NCBI GenBank assembly: GCA_025353585.1 | Contig: JANXOM010000229.1 | Coordinates: forward strand, 24,206 to 88,205 | Reading direction: 5' to 3' | Length of the DNA: 64,000 nt | Origin: Deltaproteobacteria bacterium | GTDB lineage: Bacteria > Myxococcota_A > Polyangia > Haliangiales > Haliangiaceae | Part shown: positions 55,652 to 63,496 of the stretch, piece by piece | Layout: each line of letters opens with the position of its first letter | Numbering within the stretch: position 1 is the first letter of the stretch | The notes under the pieces: model-generated | Told to the model about the DNA's origin: nothing | Database searches by the model: none | Seen by the model: only the letters and a program-made list of their open reading frames with translations | Program-made: the position numbers and the translations under genes

Positions 55652-56631
55652 GCCTCGTTGTAACCCGCCGCGAGCGCCGCCACCTGCAAGACCAGCGGCA
55701 GCGCCATCGCGGCGCCTGTTCCGTCGCCGTGGCCGAGGCCGACCTCGAACAACGGCGCCAGCCCCAGGTGCGCGAGCAGCGCCGGCTGCGTGAACGCGCC
55801 GCGATGCGCCGCCACGAGGTAGCCGCGCGCCGCCGGAGCCAGCGCGCACGCGATCGCGGCCGCCGCGCCGGTCGCCTCGCCGTCGAGGATCACCGCCGCA
55901 TCCAGCGACGCCGCGCCGAGGATGAGCCCGGCGAGCACCGCCGTGTCCGGCCCGCCGTACGCCGCCAGCCACGCCAGCGCGCCCGCCCCGTGCTGCGTCG
56001 CCCCGAGCGCGCCGGCCGCCTCGGCGCCCGCATCGCGCAGGCCCGTCGGTGCGCTCCCCGTCGCCGCGCCGAGCAGCGCCGCGCTGGCGACCTCCGCGCC
56101 CACGCCGAGCGCGCCGAGCGCGATGACGTCGAGCCCGCCGCCGGGCTCTGCCAGCGTTAGCGCGAGGGCGATCCCCGCCTCGAGCCCACGCATCGCCTCG
56201 TCCGCGTCCAGCGCCGCGCCGCGCGCCAGATCGCGCGACGGCCCGCCGCCGAGCGCGACGGCCGTGGCCGGCGCGTGGGCCCGCTCCGCCATCCCCGCAT
56301 CGACGAGCACGACCGGCGTGGCGCTCGTGCGCGCGACCGCGACCAGCGCCGCGGTGCCCTCGGCGATCGCCCGCGCGGCCCGCGCCGTCGGGTGCTCGGC
56401 GCCGAGCGAGACCCCGGGATCCCCGCACCCGTGATCCCCGGCCACCACGACGATCGCCCGCCGCGCCACGCGCACCGTCGCGGCGTGCTGCGCGCCGCCC
56501 AGCGCCAGCGCGAGCCGCTCGAGCACGCCGGCCCCGGCCGCCGCCACGCGCCGCCGCGCCCCTTCGGCGTGCGCCGCGCTCGCGGGCGAGATCGACTCGA
56601 TCACGTGCGCGAGGACCGCCGATACCGACAC
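55648..56631 (-). CDS. cobT: CobT-like nicotinate-nucleotide:DMB phosphoribosyltransferase, active site altered
   Basis: 327 residues from GTG 56631, 2 bases after the BtuC stop. The fold is recognised from VVAGDHGCGDPGVSLGAEHP, GAASLDAAVILDGEATGAAA, YLVAAHRGAFTQPALLAHLG and GTGAAMALPLVLQ. CobT activates dimethylbenzimidazole for the cobalamin lower loop. The two glutamates critical in Salmonella CobT (E174 in GEMGIGNTT and E317 in GEGTGAA) are Ala174 (GALGVGAEV) and Asp303 (GDGTGAA) here, if my recalled alignment is right. It may act on another base, or be inactive. Context with BtuCD still points to corrinoid metabolism. Confidence 0.75.
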   Translation of the reverse strand: MSVSAVLAHVIESISPASAAHAEGARRRVAAAGAGVLERLALALGGAQHAATVRVARRAIVVVAGDHGCGDPGVSLGAEHPTARAARAIAEGTAALVAVARTSATPVVLVDAGMAERAHAPATAVALGGGPSRDLARGAALDADEAMRGLEAGIALALTLAEPGGGLDVIALGALGVGAEVASAALLGAATGSAPTGLRDAGAEAAGALGATQHGAGALAWLAAYGGPDTAVLAGLILGAASLDAAVILDGEATGAAAAIACALAPAARGYLVAAHRGAFTQPALLAHLGLAPLFEVGLGHGDGTGAAMALPLVLQVAALAAGYNEA

Positions 56632-56633
56632 GG

Positions 56634-57668
56634 CTAGCTCCACATCGCCGCCCGGCGCTTCTGCTTCATCAGGATCACCACGAAGAACGGCGCGCCGAGC
56701 ACGGCCGTGACCGCGCCCGTCGAGAGCAGCACCGGCGACACCACCAGGCGCGCGAGCGTATCGCACGCCACGAGCAGCGCGCCGCCCGCGAGCACCGACG
56801 CGGGGATCAGGGCCCGGTGCGCCGGCCCGATGAGCGCCCGCACCGCGTGCGGCACGATGAGCCCGATGAACCCGATCGGTCCGGCGAGCGCGATCGCCGC
56901 GCCGACGAGCAGCGACGCCACGCCGAACACCACGATCTGCGTCCGCCCGACCGACACGCCGACCGACGCGGCCGCCTCCGTCCCCGCCGCCAGCGCGTCG
57001 AGCTCACGCGCGTACGCCCCGAGCACGAGGAGCCCGGCCCCGATCGGGATCGCCGCGTAGCCGACCGTGACGAGCCGCATCGAGTCGAGCCCGCCGAGCA
57101 TCCAGCGCAGCATGCGGCTGGTCTCCGCGAGCCCGCTCGTCGACTGGATCAGCACCGACGCCGCCGAGCAGAACCCCGAGATCGTCACGCCGGCCAGGAT
57201 CAGCGTCGCCGGCGGCAGCGTCCTCCCGACGCGCCCGAGCTGCGAGACCACGACCAGCGTGACGACCGCGCCGACGAGCGCCGCGCCGCCGACGCCGATC
57301 CCGCCGAGCGCGCCCTCGAGGCCGAGCCGGATCGCGATCACCGCCGCGAGCGAGCTGCCCGACGAGATGCCGAGCGTGAACGGCTCGGCGAGCGGGTTGC
57401 GCAGGAGCGCCTGCAACGCGCATCCCGCGCCCGCCAGCGCGCCGCCGACCAGCAGCGCGCCGAGCACCTCCGGCACGCGGATCCACAGGAGCGTGTGCGC
57501 CATCGTGTCGGGCGCGAGCGCATCCGAGCCCAGGAGCTCGAGGTGGCCGTCGAGCGACACGCCGAGCACGAGCGCCAGCAGCGCGAGCCCGGCCGCGAGC
57601 GCGAGGCACCCGAGCAGCACCACCGCGCGCCGGGTGCCGCGCCCGCCCGTGACGAACCCGCGTGTCAC
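56634..57668 (-). CDS. btuC: Corrinoid (or siderophore-type) ABC importer permease, FecCD family
   Basis: 344 residues from GTG 57668 (GTGA overlap with the ATPase gene). About 9-10 membrane helices; family motifs RVPEVLGALLVGGALAGAGC, NPLAEPFTLGISSGSSLAAV, WMLGGLDSM and GPIGFIGLIVPHAVRALIG. It forms the channel with the next gene product. The cobT neighbour and BtuF nearby favour vitamin B12 over iron chelates, but FecCD permeases cannot be told apart by these motifs. Confidence 0.85.
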   Translation of the reverse strand: MTRGFVTGGRGTRRAVVLLGCLALAAGLALLALVLGVSLDGHLELLGSDALAPDTMAHTLLWIRVPEVLGALLVGGALAGAGCALQALLRNPLAEPFTLGISSGSSLAAVIAIRLGLEGALGGIGVGGAALVGAVVTLVVVSQLGRVGRTLPPATLILAGVTISGFCSAASVLIQSTSGLAETSRMLRWMLGGLDSMRLVTVGYAAIPIGAGLLVLGAYARELDALAAGTEAAASVGVSVGRTQIVVFGVASLLVGAAIALAGPIGFIGLIVPHAVRALIGPAHRALIPASVLAGGALLVACDTLARLVVSPVLLSTGAVTAVLGAPFFVVILMKQKRRAAMWS

Positions 57669-58432
57669 AGCGGCACCGCGAACTTCTCGCCGGACGGCAG
57701 CGCGCCGACGTGCACCGCCACGCCGAACGCGGCGCGCGTCGCCGCCGAGCCGAGCACGTCCGCCGGCGTCCCGCGCGCTGCGAGCCGCCCGTCCGCGACG
57801 AGCCACATCGTGCCGCCCCAGCGCAGCGCCAGGTCGAGGTCGTGCGTGACGACGACCGCCGTCGCGCCGCCGTCGCAATGCGCGCGCACCACCTGGAACA
57901 CGCGCCGCGCGTGCGCCGGATCGAGCCCGGCCGTCGGCTCGTCGAGCAGCACGCACTTCGCGCCCTGACACAGCGCCTGCGCGAGCAGCACGCGCCGCGC
58001 CTCGCCGCCCGACAGCTCGTCGAACGGCCGCGCCTCGAGGTGCAGCACGTCGCACGCCGTCATCGCCGCCCGCGCCGCCTCGAGGTCCGCCGCGCTCGCC
58101 GTGCCGAGCCCCGATTGCCGCGCGTAGCGCCCGAGCAGCACGACCTCGGCCACCGCGAACGGGAACGCGAGCGAGTACGCCTGCGGCAGGTACGCGAGCT
58201 CGCGCGCGATCGTGCGCCGCGCCCCCCGCGCCGGATCGTGACCGAGCACGCGGATCGTCCCGGCCCGCGGGGCGACGAGCCCCGCCAGCGCGCGCACCAG
58301 GGTCGACTTGCCGGCGCCGTTCGGGCCGACCACCACGACCATCTCGCCGGCCCCGATCTCGGCGGACACGCCGCGGAGGACCTCGCGCTTGCCGAGCGCG
58401 ACATCGACGCCGCTCAGCTCAAGCCACGCCAT
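57665..58432 (-). CDS. btuD: Corrinoid ABC importer ATPase
   Basis: 255 residues. Walker A VGPNGAGKSTLVRALAGL, Q-loop AYLPQAYSLAFPFAVAEVVL, signature LSGGEARRVLLAQAL, Walker B VLLDEPTAGLD and H-loop VVTHDLDLA are all intact. It drives the FecCD-type permease. First gene of the btuD-btuC-cobT-GGCT minus-strand unit, divergent from the PilZ gene with a 23-base gap. Confidence 0.9.
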   Translation of the reverse strand: MAWLELSGVDVALGKREVLRGVSAEIGAGEMVVVVGPNGAGKSTLVRALAGLVAPRAGTIRVLGHDPARGARRTIARELAYLPQAYSLAFPFAVAEVVLLGRYARQSGLGTASAADLEAARAAMTACDVLHLEARPFDELSGGEARRVLLAQALCQGAKCVLLDEPTAGLDPAHARRVFQVVRAHCDGGATAVVVTHDLDLALRWGGTMWLVADGRLAARGTPADVLGSAATRAAFGVAVHVGALPSGEKFAVPL

Positions 58433-58455
58433 CGGGTTGGGCGTACCATGGGCGC

Positions 58456-59517
58456 GTGCGGCGTCGTAACGATCGTGTAGCCATGAACCTGCCGATCGAG
58501 CTGATCACCGGCGGGAAGAAGATCCGCGCCGTCTCGCAGGACATCTCGCCGTTCGGCATGTTCGTGCGCCTCTCGCCGCCGCTCCCCGTCGACACCGTCG
58601 TGCAGGTCGTGATGTCGCCGAACGGCGAGCGCCTCCTGACGACGGGCATCGTCACGCACTCCCTGACGGAGGTCGAGGCGCGCACGCTCGGGCGGTTTCC
58701 GGGCGTCGGCGTCGTGTTCCGCGATCCGGTGCGCCCGAGCGACGAGGCCTTCTCCGACGCGGTCACGCGCCTGCTGCAGCACACGGTCCCGGCCAAGCCG
58801 GCCGCGCAGATCCGCATCGTCGTCGGCGATCCGCAGACGCGGCTCCTCGAGCGGCTCTCGACGGCCCTCGGCAGCGCGGGCTTTTCCGTCGCCACGGCCA
58901 CGAACGGCATGGAGGCGATCGGCGCGTGCCTGTCGCGGACCCCGGACGTGGTGCTCGTCGAGCGCGACATGCCGGTCGTCGATGGCCTGCACGTGCTCCA
59001 GGAGATGGGCCGCCACCCCGAGCTCGCCGCCGTGCCCGTGATGCTGATGTCGACGAACGCGACGGATCTCGTCCGCCTGCAGGCGTTTCAGCTCGGCGCG
59101 ATGGACTTCATCCCGAAGCCGTTCACCGTGCTCGAGATCATCCTGCGCGCGCGACGCTGGGCGCGCGCGAGCCAGCACGACACGGCGCGCGTGGTGCTGC
59201 GCGGGGCGCTCGCGGATCTCGCGCTGCCGGCGTTGTTGACGATGTTCGAGCTCGAGCGCAAGACGGGGCAGCTGTCGCTCACGCGCGCCGAGCTGGTCGC
59301 GTGGGTCGACTTCGTCGACGGCCGGATCGTCTCGGCGCGCGCGTCGGACGCCGACGGCGACACGCATAGCGTGCTCATGCAGGTCCTCGACTGGACCGAC
59401 GGCTTCTTCGAGCTGGTGGCGGGCGCGCCGGCCCCCGCCACGACGCCTCCGCTCGCGAGCATCACGCACCTCCTGCTCGAGCACGCGCGCCGCCGCGACG
59501 AGCAGGCCCCTCACTGA
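58456..59517 (+). CDS. PilZ - pseudoreceiver - DUF4388 signalling protein
   Basis: 353 residues from GTG 58456. The N-terminal PilZ domain has the c-di-GMP motif RRRNDR and DISPFG within SQDISPFGMFV. A receiver domain (about 117-240) follows: IRIVVGDPQTRLLERLS, DVVLVERDMPVVDGLHVL, then the conserved K221 in FIPKPF. Where the phosphoacceptor Asp normally sits, four residues before the MP proline, there is E169. The C-terminal DUF4388 domain is LRGALADLALPALLTMFELE to LDWTDGFFEL. The Glu may mimic permanent phosphorylation. Likely a c-di-GMP-responsive adaptor for motility or polysaccharide. Confidence 0.88.
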   Translation: MRRRNDRVAMNLPIELITGGKKIRAVSQDISPFGMFVRLSPPLPVDTVVQVVMSPNGERLLTTGIVTHSLTEVEARTLGRFPGVGVVFRDPVRPSDEAFSDAVTRLLQHTVPAKPAAQIRIVVGDPQTRLLERLSTALGSAGFSVATATNGMEAIGACLSRTPDVVLVERDMPVVDGLHVLQEMGRHPELAAVPVMLMSTNATDLVRLQAFQLGAMDFIPKPFTVLEIILRARRWARASQHDTARVVLRGALADLALPALLTMFELERKTGQLSLTRAELVAWVDFVDGRIVSARASDADGDTHSVLMQVLDWTDGFFELVAGAPAPATTPPLASITHLLLEHARRRDEQAPH

Positions 59518-59993
59518 CCCGACGCGGCGAGCTCGTCGCGCAGCGCGGTCAAGATCGTGCCGAGCAGGTTCGTCCCGCGCCACTGCCCCGGGTCCTGCGC
59601 GCGTGGGTCCGTCGCGCCGAGCCCGATGCCCCAGATCTTGTCGAAGGGGCTCGCCTCCACGAGCTCCGTCCCGCGCGTCGCCAGCAGCGCGTCGCGCAGC
59701 ACCGGGTTCTGCGTGAACTTCGCGCGATTGCCGGTCGCGACGATCCCCTGCCGCGCGGCCCGCCACGCGCCGTCGTCGAAGCCGGCCACCTTGCGCCCGA
59801 GCGCCTTGTGCGAGCGCGGGTGCCCGGCCGCGAGGATCTGCTCGGCGATCGCGGCGTCGGCGAACAGCCTCGCCTTGCCGTGCATCATGAACTGCTCGGC
59901 GCAGCCGAACGTCACGCCGGTCACGGTGAAGGCGCAGCGATGCCACTGCGAGAACGGCGACTCCTCGCCGAAGAACATCGTGTATCGCGACAT
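59511..59993 (-). CDS. NADAR-family protein (YbiA-like)
   Basis: 160 residues. Family core: FFGEESPFSQWHRCAFTVTG, FGCAEQFMMHGKARLF, then DDGAWRAARQGIVATGNRAK and WGIGLGATDP. YbiA-like N-glycosidases act on intermediates of riboflavin synthesis or on ADP-ribose-type substrates. It overlaps the convergent PilZ gene by 7 bases and lies 15 bases downstream of btuF, so it is probably co-transcribed with it. Confidence 0.92.
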   Translation of the reverse strand: MSRYTMFFGEESPFSQWHRCAFTVTGVTFGCAEQFMMHGKARLFADAAIAEQILAAGHPRSHKALGRKVAGFDDGAWRAARQGIVATGNRAKFTQNPVLRDALLATRGTELVEASPFDKIWGIGLGATDPRAQDPGQWRGTNLLGTILTALRDELAASGQ

Positions 59994-60008
59994 CGTGTCA
60001 AGATAAAA

Positions 60009-60869
60009 CTATCTAACGGGCGGGGACAGCGCATGGAGCAGCGTCCCGAGCGCCTGGCCAACGCGCGGCGATGGCGCCGTGAGCGTCTCGTCGCTGATCG
60101 CGAGCACCCGGTGGTCGTGGGCGGCCGGCACGTCGAGGGTGTCCCACGCCGTGACCCCGCCGCGCGCCGCGAAGCTGAGGTCGAGGACCACCTCGGGCCG
60201 CGCGCGCAGGATGTCCTCGATGGAAATTTTCGGGTAGGGCAGCGCCGAGGCGGCCAGCACGTTCGCGCCGCCGACCACGGCGAGGAGCTCGTCGACGTAG
60301 CTGCCGGGGCCGGCCGCGACGAGGTTCCCGAGCCCGTCGGGATCGCGGTCGAGGACGAGCAGGACGCGCGGGTGACGCGGGGGGGCGGCCGCGCGCGCGG
60401 CGGCGATATCCGCATCGATCTTCGCCGTCACCCGGGCCGCGACGTCCGTGCGCCCGAGCGCGGCGCCCACCTGCCCGAGGCAGGCCTTCACGTCGACGAG
60501 CGTGTGGATCGGGCAGCTCGCGACATGCACGCGCGCGTCGGTCAGGACGTGCGCGATGTCGACGTGGACGTCGTCGGCGATCACGAGCGTCGGCCGCATC
60601 TGGAGGATGATCTCGGCGTTCGGGTGGAGGTAGTCGCCGACCTTTGCGACGCCGGTGACCGCGGCCGGGAACTTCGAGTACGTGTCCACGCCGACCAGCA
60701 GCGGCACCGCGCCGAGCGCCGCCACGACCTCGGTCGCCGACGGCGAGAGCGACACGATCCGGGCCGCGGGCGCGACCGGCGCGGGCGCGGGGGCCGGTGT
60801 AGGTGCGGGCGGGGCCTCTCCGGAGCCACACGCCGTGACGAACAGGGCCGCGATCGCGAGCGCGCGCAT
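60009..60869 (-). CDS. btuF: Cobalamin-binding lipoprotein of the ABC importer
   Basis: 286 residues from ATG 60869 (five codons after the longest start). Lipoprotein signal MRALAIAALFVTACGSG, a Pro/Ala linker, then a periplasmic-binding domain type 2: RIVSLSPSATEVVAALGAVP, LVGVDTYSKFP, VGDYLHPNAEIILQMRPTLV, and WDTLDVPAAHDHRVLAISD. The opening strand with SPSATE is characteristic of BtuF. It hands corrinoid to BtuCD, encoded 2 kb away on the same strand with two other genes in between. Confidence 0.9.
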   Translation of the reverse strand: MRALAIAALFVTACGSGEAPPAPTPAPAPAPVAPAARIVSLSPSATEVVAALGAVPLLVGVDTYSKFPAAVTGVAKVGDYLHPNAEIILQMRPTLVIADDVHVDIAHVLTDARVHVASCPIHTLVDVKACLGQVGAALGRTDVAARVTAKIDADIAAARAAAPPRHPRVLLVLDRDPDGLGNLVAAGPGSYVDELLAVVGGANVLAASALPYPKISIEDILRARPEVVLDLSFAARGGVTAWDTLDVPAAHDHRVLAISDETLTAPSPRVGQALGTLLHALSPPVR

Positions 60870-60913
60870 GCACCCAGCTACCACGCCGCGCTCCGTGCTG
60901 TAGACTGGCGCCC

Positions 60914-62815
60914 GTGCCGGAAGCCGATCTCGTCGGCGAAGTGCTCGACGGGCGCTATCGCGTGATCGAGGAGATCGGTCACGGCGCGATGGGGATTGTC
61001 TATCGCGGCGAGCGGATCAAGCTCGGGCGCGCGGTCGCGATCAAGGTCCTGCACGACTCGCTGCCGCACGAGCTCGCGGGCCGCAAGCGGTTCGAGCTCG
61101 AGGCGCGCGCGATGGCGCAGCTCGAGCACCCGCACTGCGTCGCCGTCCTCGACGTCGGGCTCCACGAGGGCCGCCCGTACGTGGTGATGGACTTCGTCAG
61201 CGGCACGGACCTGCGCACGCTCATCGGCACGGGGCGCGTGGAGGCCGCGCGCGCGGTCGCGATGGTCAAGCAGGTGCTCTCGGGGCTCGCGCACGCGCAC
61301 GAGCTCGGCATCGTGCATCGCGACATCAAGCCCGCGAACCTGATGGTCGGCCACAAGACCGGCATCGGCGACCAGGTGAAGATCCTCGACTTCGGGCTCG
61401 CGCGCTCGCTCGACCCCGACGCGAAGCGCCTGACCGGCGGCATGGTGCTCGGCACGCCGTCGTACATGGCGCCGGAGCAGTGCCGCGGCGGGACGATCGA
61501 TGGCCGCACGGACCTCTACGCCGTCGGGATCCTGCTGTTCGAGCTGCTCACGGGCCGCAAGCCGTTCGAGTCGCCGGCGGACGACCCCGTCGAGGTCGTC
61601 GGGATGCACCTGCACCGCGTGCCGCCGCTCCTGCGCGACATCGTGCCGGACGTCGAGTGGGGCGCGCTCGAGGGCGTCGTGGCGCGCGCGCTCGCGAAGA
61701 AGCCGGAGGACCGGTACCCGACCGCGGCCGAGCTGGCGGCCGCCCTCGGCGCGGCGGTCGAGCGGAACGAGGAGACCGTGCCCTTCGAGCCGGTGATGCT
61801 CGACGACCTCGCGGCGTACGCGGCGGCCTCGACGGCGGCGGCCGAGGCGGCGGCGGCGAGCGTGCCCGCGCCCGACGCGAACGACGTGTCGATGTCGACG
61901 ACCCTGCCGCGGACCGTGACGCCGCTGCCCTCGGTGATGGTCGAGGCCGGCCTCCGCGCGGACGCGACGCCGCTCCCGGTGCGCCCGTCGCCGCAGCCGG
62001 GGAAGCGGCCGACGCCGCAGCCGACCACGCCGCTGCCGCCACCGCACGCCGCCGCCGCCGCACCGGCGTCCGAGCCGCCCGCCCCGCCGGTGCCCGTCAC
62101 GGTCTCGTTACCGCCGCCGAGGAGCGCGGACCCGCGCCTGGCCACCGAGCCGGTCCACGTGCAGCAGCGCCGCCTACACATCGCGGCCGGCGTGGTCGGC
62201 GGCGTCCTGATCCTCGCCGTGATCCTGCGCGCGTGCACGGGCAGCGGCACGAGCACGCCGCCGGCCCCCGGCGCGCTGGCCGACGCGGGCCCGCCCGTCT
62301 CCCATCCGATGGTCTCCGCGATCCCGCCGGACGCCGCCGTGGCGGTGGTGCCGAGCCCGGCTCCACCGGTGGATGCCGGGGCGGGGGCGAGCGGCACGAT
62401 CGATCCCGAGGACCCCGCCGGCGCGGCCCTGATCCACGCTGCGGAGCGCGTCTCGGCGCACGACGTGGATGGCGCGCTCGAGGTCCTGGCGGACGCCCAT
62501 CGCAAGTTCGTCGCGAACCCGGACATCCCGTACATGGCGGGCCGGCTCCAGATCGCCAAAGGCCAGTACACGCAGGGCCTCGCGTCCCTGCGCACCGCCA
62601 TCCACCTGTTCGGCGGCTACGCGGACGATCCCGAGCTCGCGAAGATCGTGGTGGAGGCGTTCATGTCGACACCCTCCCGTCACGCCGACCTCGCGCGCTT
62701 CATCCATGACGATCTCGGCCACGCCGCGATCCCGCAGCTCACGGCGTCCCGCGATCACGCGGCCACCCCGGCCCTCCGGGCCCGCGCGGCGGCCGAGCTG
62801 AAGCGCCTCCACTAG
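60914..62815 (+). CDS. Membrane Ser/Thr protein kinase with extracytoplasmic C terminus
   Basis: 633 residues from GTG 60914. Glycine loop IGHGAMGIVYRG, K44 in VAIKVLH, catalytic loop HRDIKPANLMV (D137), DFG in KILDFGLARS and LGTPSYMAPEQ. A Pro/Ala-rich linker (about 290-415) leads to one membrane helix (about 421-440), then an extracytoplasmic domain with a TPR-like repeat (AERVSAHDVDGALEVLADAH). It is divergent from btuF with a 44-base gap. Substrates unknown. Confidence 0.93.
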   Translation: MPEADLVGEVLDGRYRVIEEIGHGAMGIVYRGERIKLGRAVAIKVLHDSLPHELAGRKRFELEARAMAQLEHPHCVAVLDVGLHEGRPYVVMDFVSGTDLRTLIGTGRVEAARAVAMVKQVLSGLAHAHELGIVHRDIKPANLMVGHKTGIGDQVKILDFGLARSLDPDAKRLTGGMVLGTPSYMAPEQCRGGTIDGRTDLYAVGILLFELLTGRKPFESPADDPVEVVGMHLHRVPPLLRDIVPDVEWGALEGVVARALAKKPEDRYPTAAELAAALGAAVERNEETVPFEPVMLDDLAAYAAASTAAAEAAAASVPAPDANDVSMSTTLPRTVTPLPSVMVEAGLRADATPLPVRPSPQPGKRPTPQPTTPLPPPHAAAAAPASEPPAPPVPVTVSLPPPRSADPRLATEPVHVQQRRLHIAAGVVGGVLILAVILRACTGSGTSTPPAPGALADAGPPVSHPMVSAIPPDAAVAVVPSPAPPVDAGAGASGTIDPEDPAGAALIHAAERVSAHDVDGALEVLADAHRKFVANPDIPYMAGRLQIAKGQYTQGLASLRTAIHLFGGYADDPELAKIVVEAFMSTPSRHADLARFIHDDLGHAAIPQLTASRDHAATPALRARAAAELKRLH

Positions 62816-63044
62816 CTGCGGCGATAAGCCCCGAAAAGGGTTCGCTGATCAGGGAAACCGCGCCCCGATCGTGGCGGATTCACCGCGCCTTGACACGCTG
62901 CGTTACGCTCCGGAATCAGCAAGTTTTGCGGCCCGAAAAAAACCTCCGTTCAACCGCACTCCGGACCGCCGGACAACTTTTTTTCTGCCGAGATCTTCTC
63001 TCATAACTCGACGCGTCAATGCGCCGGTTTCGCGCTTCACAACC

Positions 63045-63053
63045 TTATCCACA
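63045..63053 (+). promoter_or_regulatory. Perfect DnaA box
   Basis: TTATCCACA matches the DnaA consensus exactly. A looser copy, CAATCCACA, is at 63116-63124. With 70% GC an exact match is expected about 0.06 times per 64 kb (both strands, my estimate). DnaA controls ribonucleotide reductase genes in E. coli, so a similar link is possible here. Confidence 0.5.
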
Positions 63054-63155
63054 ACCCCGGCCAAGAAACGAAGATCCCTCAAGAAACCACACGGGATTCC
63101 ACGCTCGTCCACTCTCAATCCACAGCTACTCCACCTTCCTGTCCTACCCGGGAGC

Positions 63156-63171
63156 ACACTAGGGGTAGCAT
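63156..63171. promoter_or_regulatory. NrdR box 1
   Basis: ACACTAGGGGTAGCAT matches 10 of 16 positions of the NrdR consensus ACACWATATATWGTGT, with the ACACTA half complete. It starts exactly 31 bases before box 2, about three helical turns, the spacing NrdR sites usually have. Confidence 0.6.
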
Positions 63172-63186
63172 GGCTCCTCCAGTGAC

Positions 63187-63202
63187 CCCCCAAATCTAGT
63201 GG
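63187..63202. promoter_or_regulatory. NrdR box 2
   Basis: CCCCCAAATCTAGTGG matches 10 of 16 positions of the consensus, with the TAGTG half complete. Each box has one strong half. NrdR represses ribonucleotide reductase genes when dATP is high. Confidence 0.6.
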
Positions 63203-63211
63203 CGCTTTTTC

Positions 63212-63240
63212 TTGCCCACACTGGGTGCCCTCAGTACAAC
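63212..63240 (+). promoter_or_regulatory. Candidate nrdJ promoter
   Basis: TTGCCC (63212-63217) and TACAAC (63235-63240) lie 17 bases apart, each matching 4 of 6 consensus positions. It starts 10 bases after NrdR box 2, a position where bound NrdR would block polymerase. It implies a leader of about 250 bases. Confidence 0.45.
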
Positions 63241-63273
63241 GGACACCCGTCGCGTTCTCCCACTCGGATCACG

Positions 63274-63317
63274 CCAGGTGACGCACGCCGCCGACGCTCT
63301 CCGTCACAGCCACCTGG
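63274..63317 (+). other. Alternative hairpins in the nrdJ leader
   Basis: CCAGGTG (63274-63280) pairs with CACCTGG (63311-63317); GTGACG (63278-63283) pairs with CGTCAC (63302-63307). The two stems share bases, so only one can form at a time. Confidence 0.4.
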
Positions 63318-63321
63318 TAAG

Positions 63322-63358
63322 CAGCTTTTCCGAGTCCACGAACGCTCCAGCTTTTCCG
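63322..63358 (+). repeat. Direct repeat CAGCTTTTCCG in the nrdJ leader
   Basis: Exact 11-base copies at 63322-63332 and 63348-63358, 26 bases apart. They could be protein-binding sites on DNA or RNA. Confidence 0.5.
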
Positions 63359-63411
63359 CTCTCGAAACGAAGCGCATAGCGCCCCGGCCCGCCGGGACGC
63401 GAAGGGGTTCA

Positions 63412-63430
63412 GGCAGATGGGTCGTCTGCC
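63412..63430 (+). other. Stem-loop before the nrdJ ribosome-binding site
   Basis: GGCAGA (63412-63417) and TCTGCC (63425-63430) form a perfect 6-bp stem; six T residues follow at 63449-63454. The distance to the T-run is too long for a classical terminator, but an attenuator role is possible. Confidence 0.35.
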
Positions 63431-63496
63431 AGCAGGGGCCTCGTGCGCTTTTTTCTACCCAGTTCAATCCACGTCGTCGAGTCACAAGGAGGGGTC

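Larger units (their letters stand above)
62816..63496 (+). other. Non-coding regulatory region upstream of nrdJ
   Basis: This 681-base gap has no convincing gene and is AT-richer than its surroundings, with A and T runs near 62937 and 62977. A perfect TTGACA is at 62890-62895 but without a good -10. It holds, left to right, a DnaA box, two NrdR-like boxes, a promoter candidate, two hairpins and a direct repeat, listed separately. Short frames such as 62871-63185 cross these signals and lack coding character. Confidence 0.7.

Noticed and set aside
59942..59948. GCCACTG, a sequence found in the cobalamin riboswitch B12 box
   Set aside because: It lies within the NADAR coding sequence, downstream of btuF, and no other riboswitch element surrounds it. 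A second match at about 59580 is also coding.
62816..63496. Possible replication origin because of the DnaA box and AT-rich runs
   Set aside because: Only one perfect DnaA box, and no dnaA, dnaN, gidA or parAB neighbour; regulation of nrdJ is a simpler reading.
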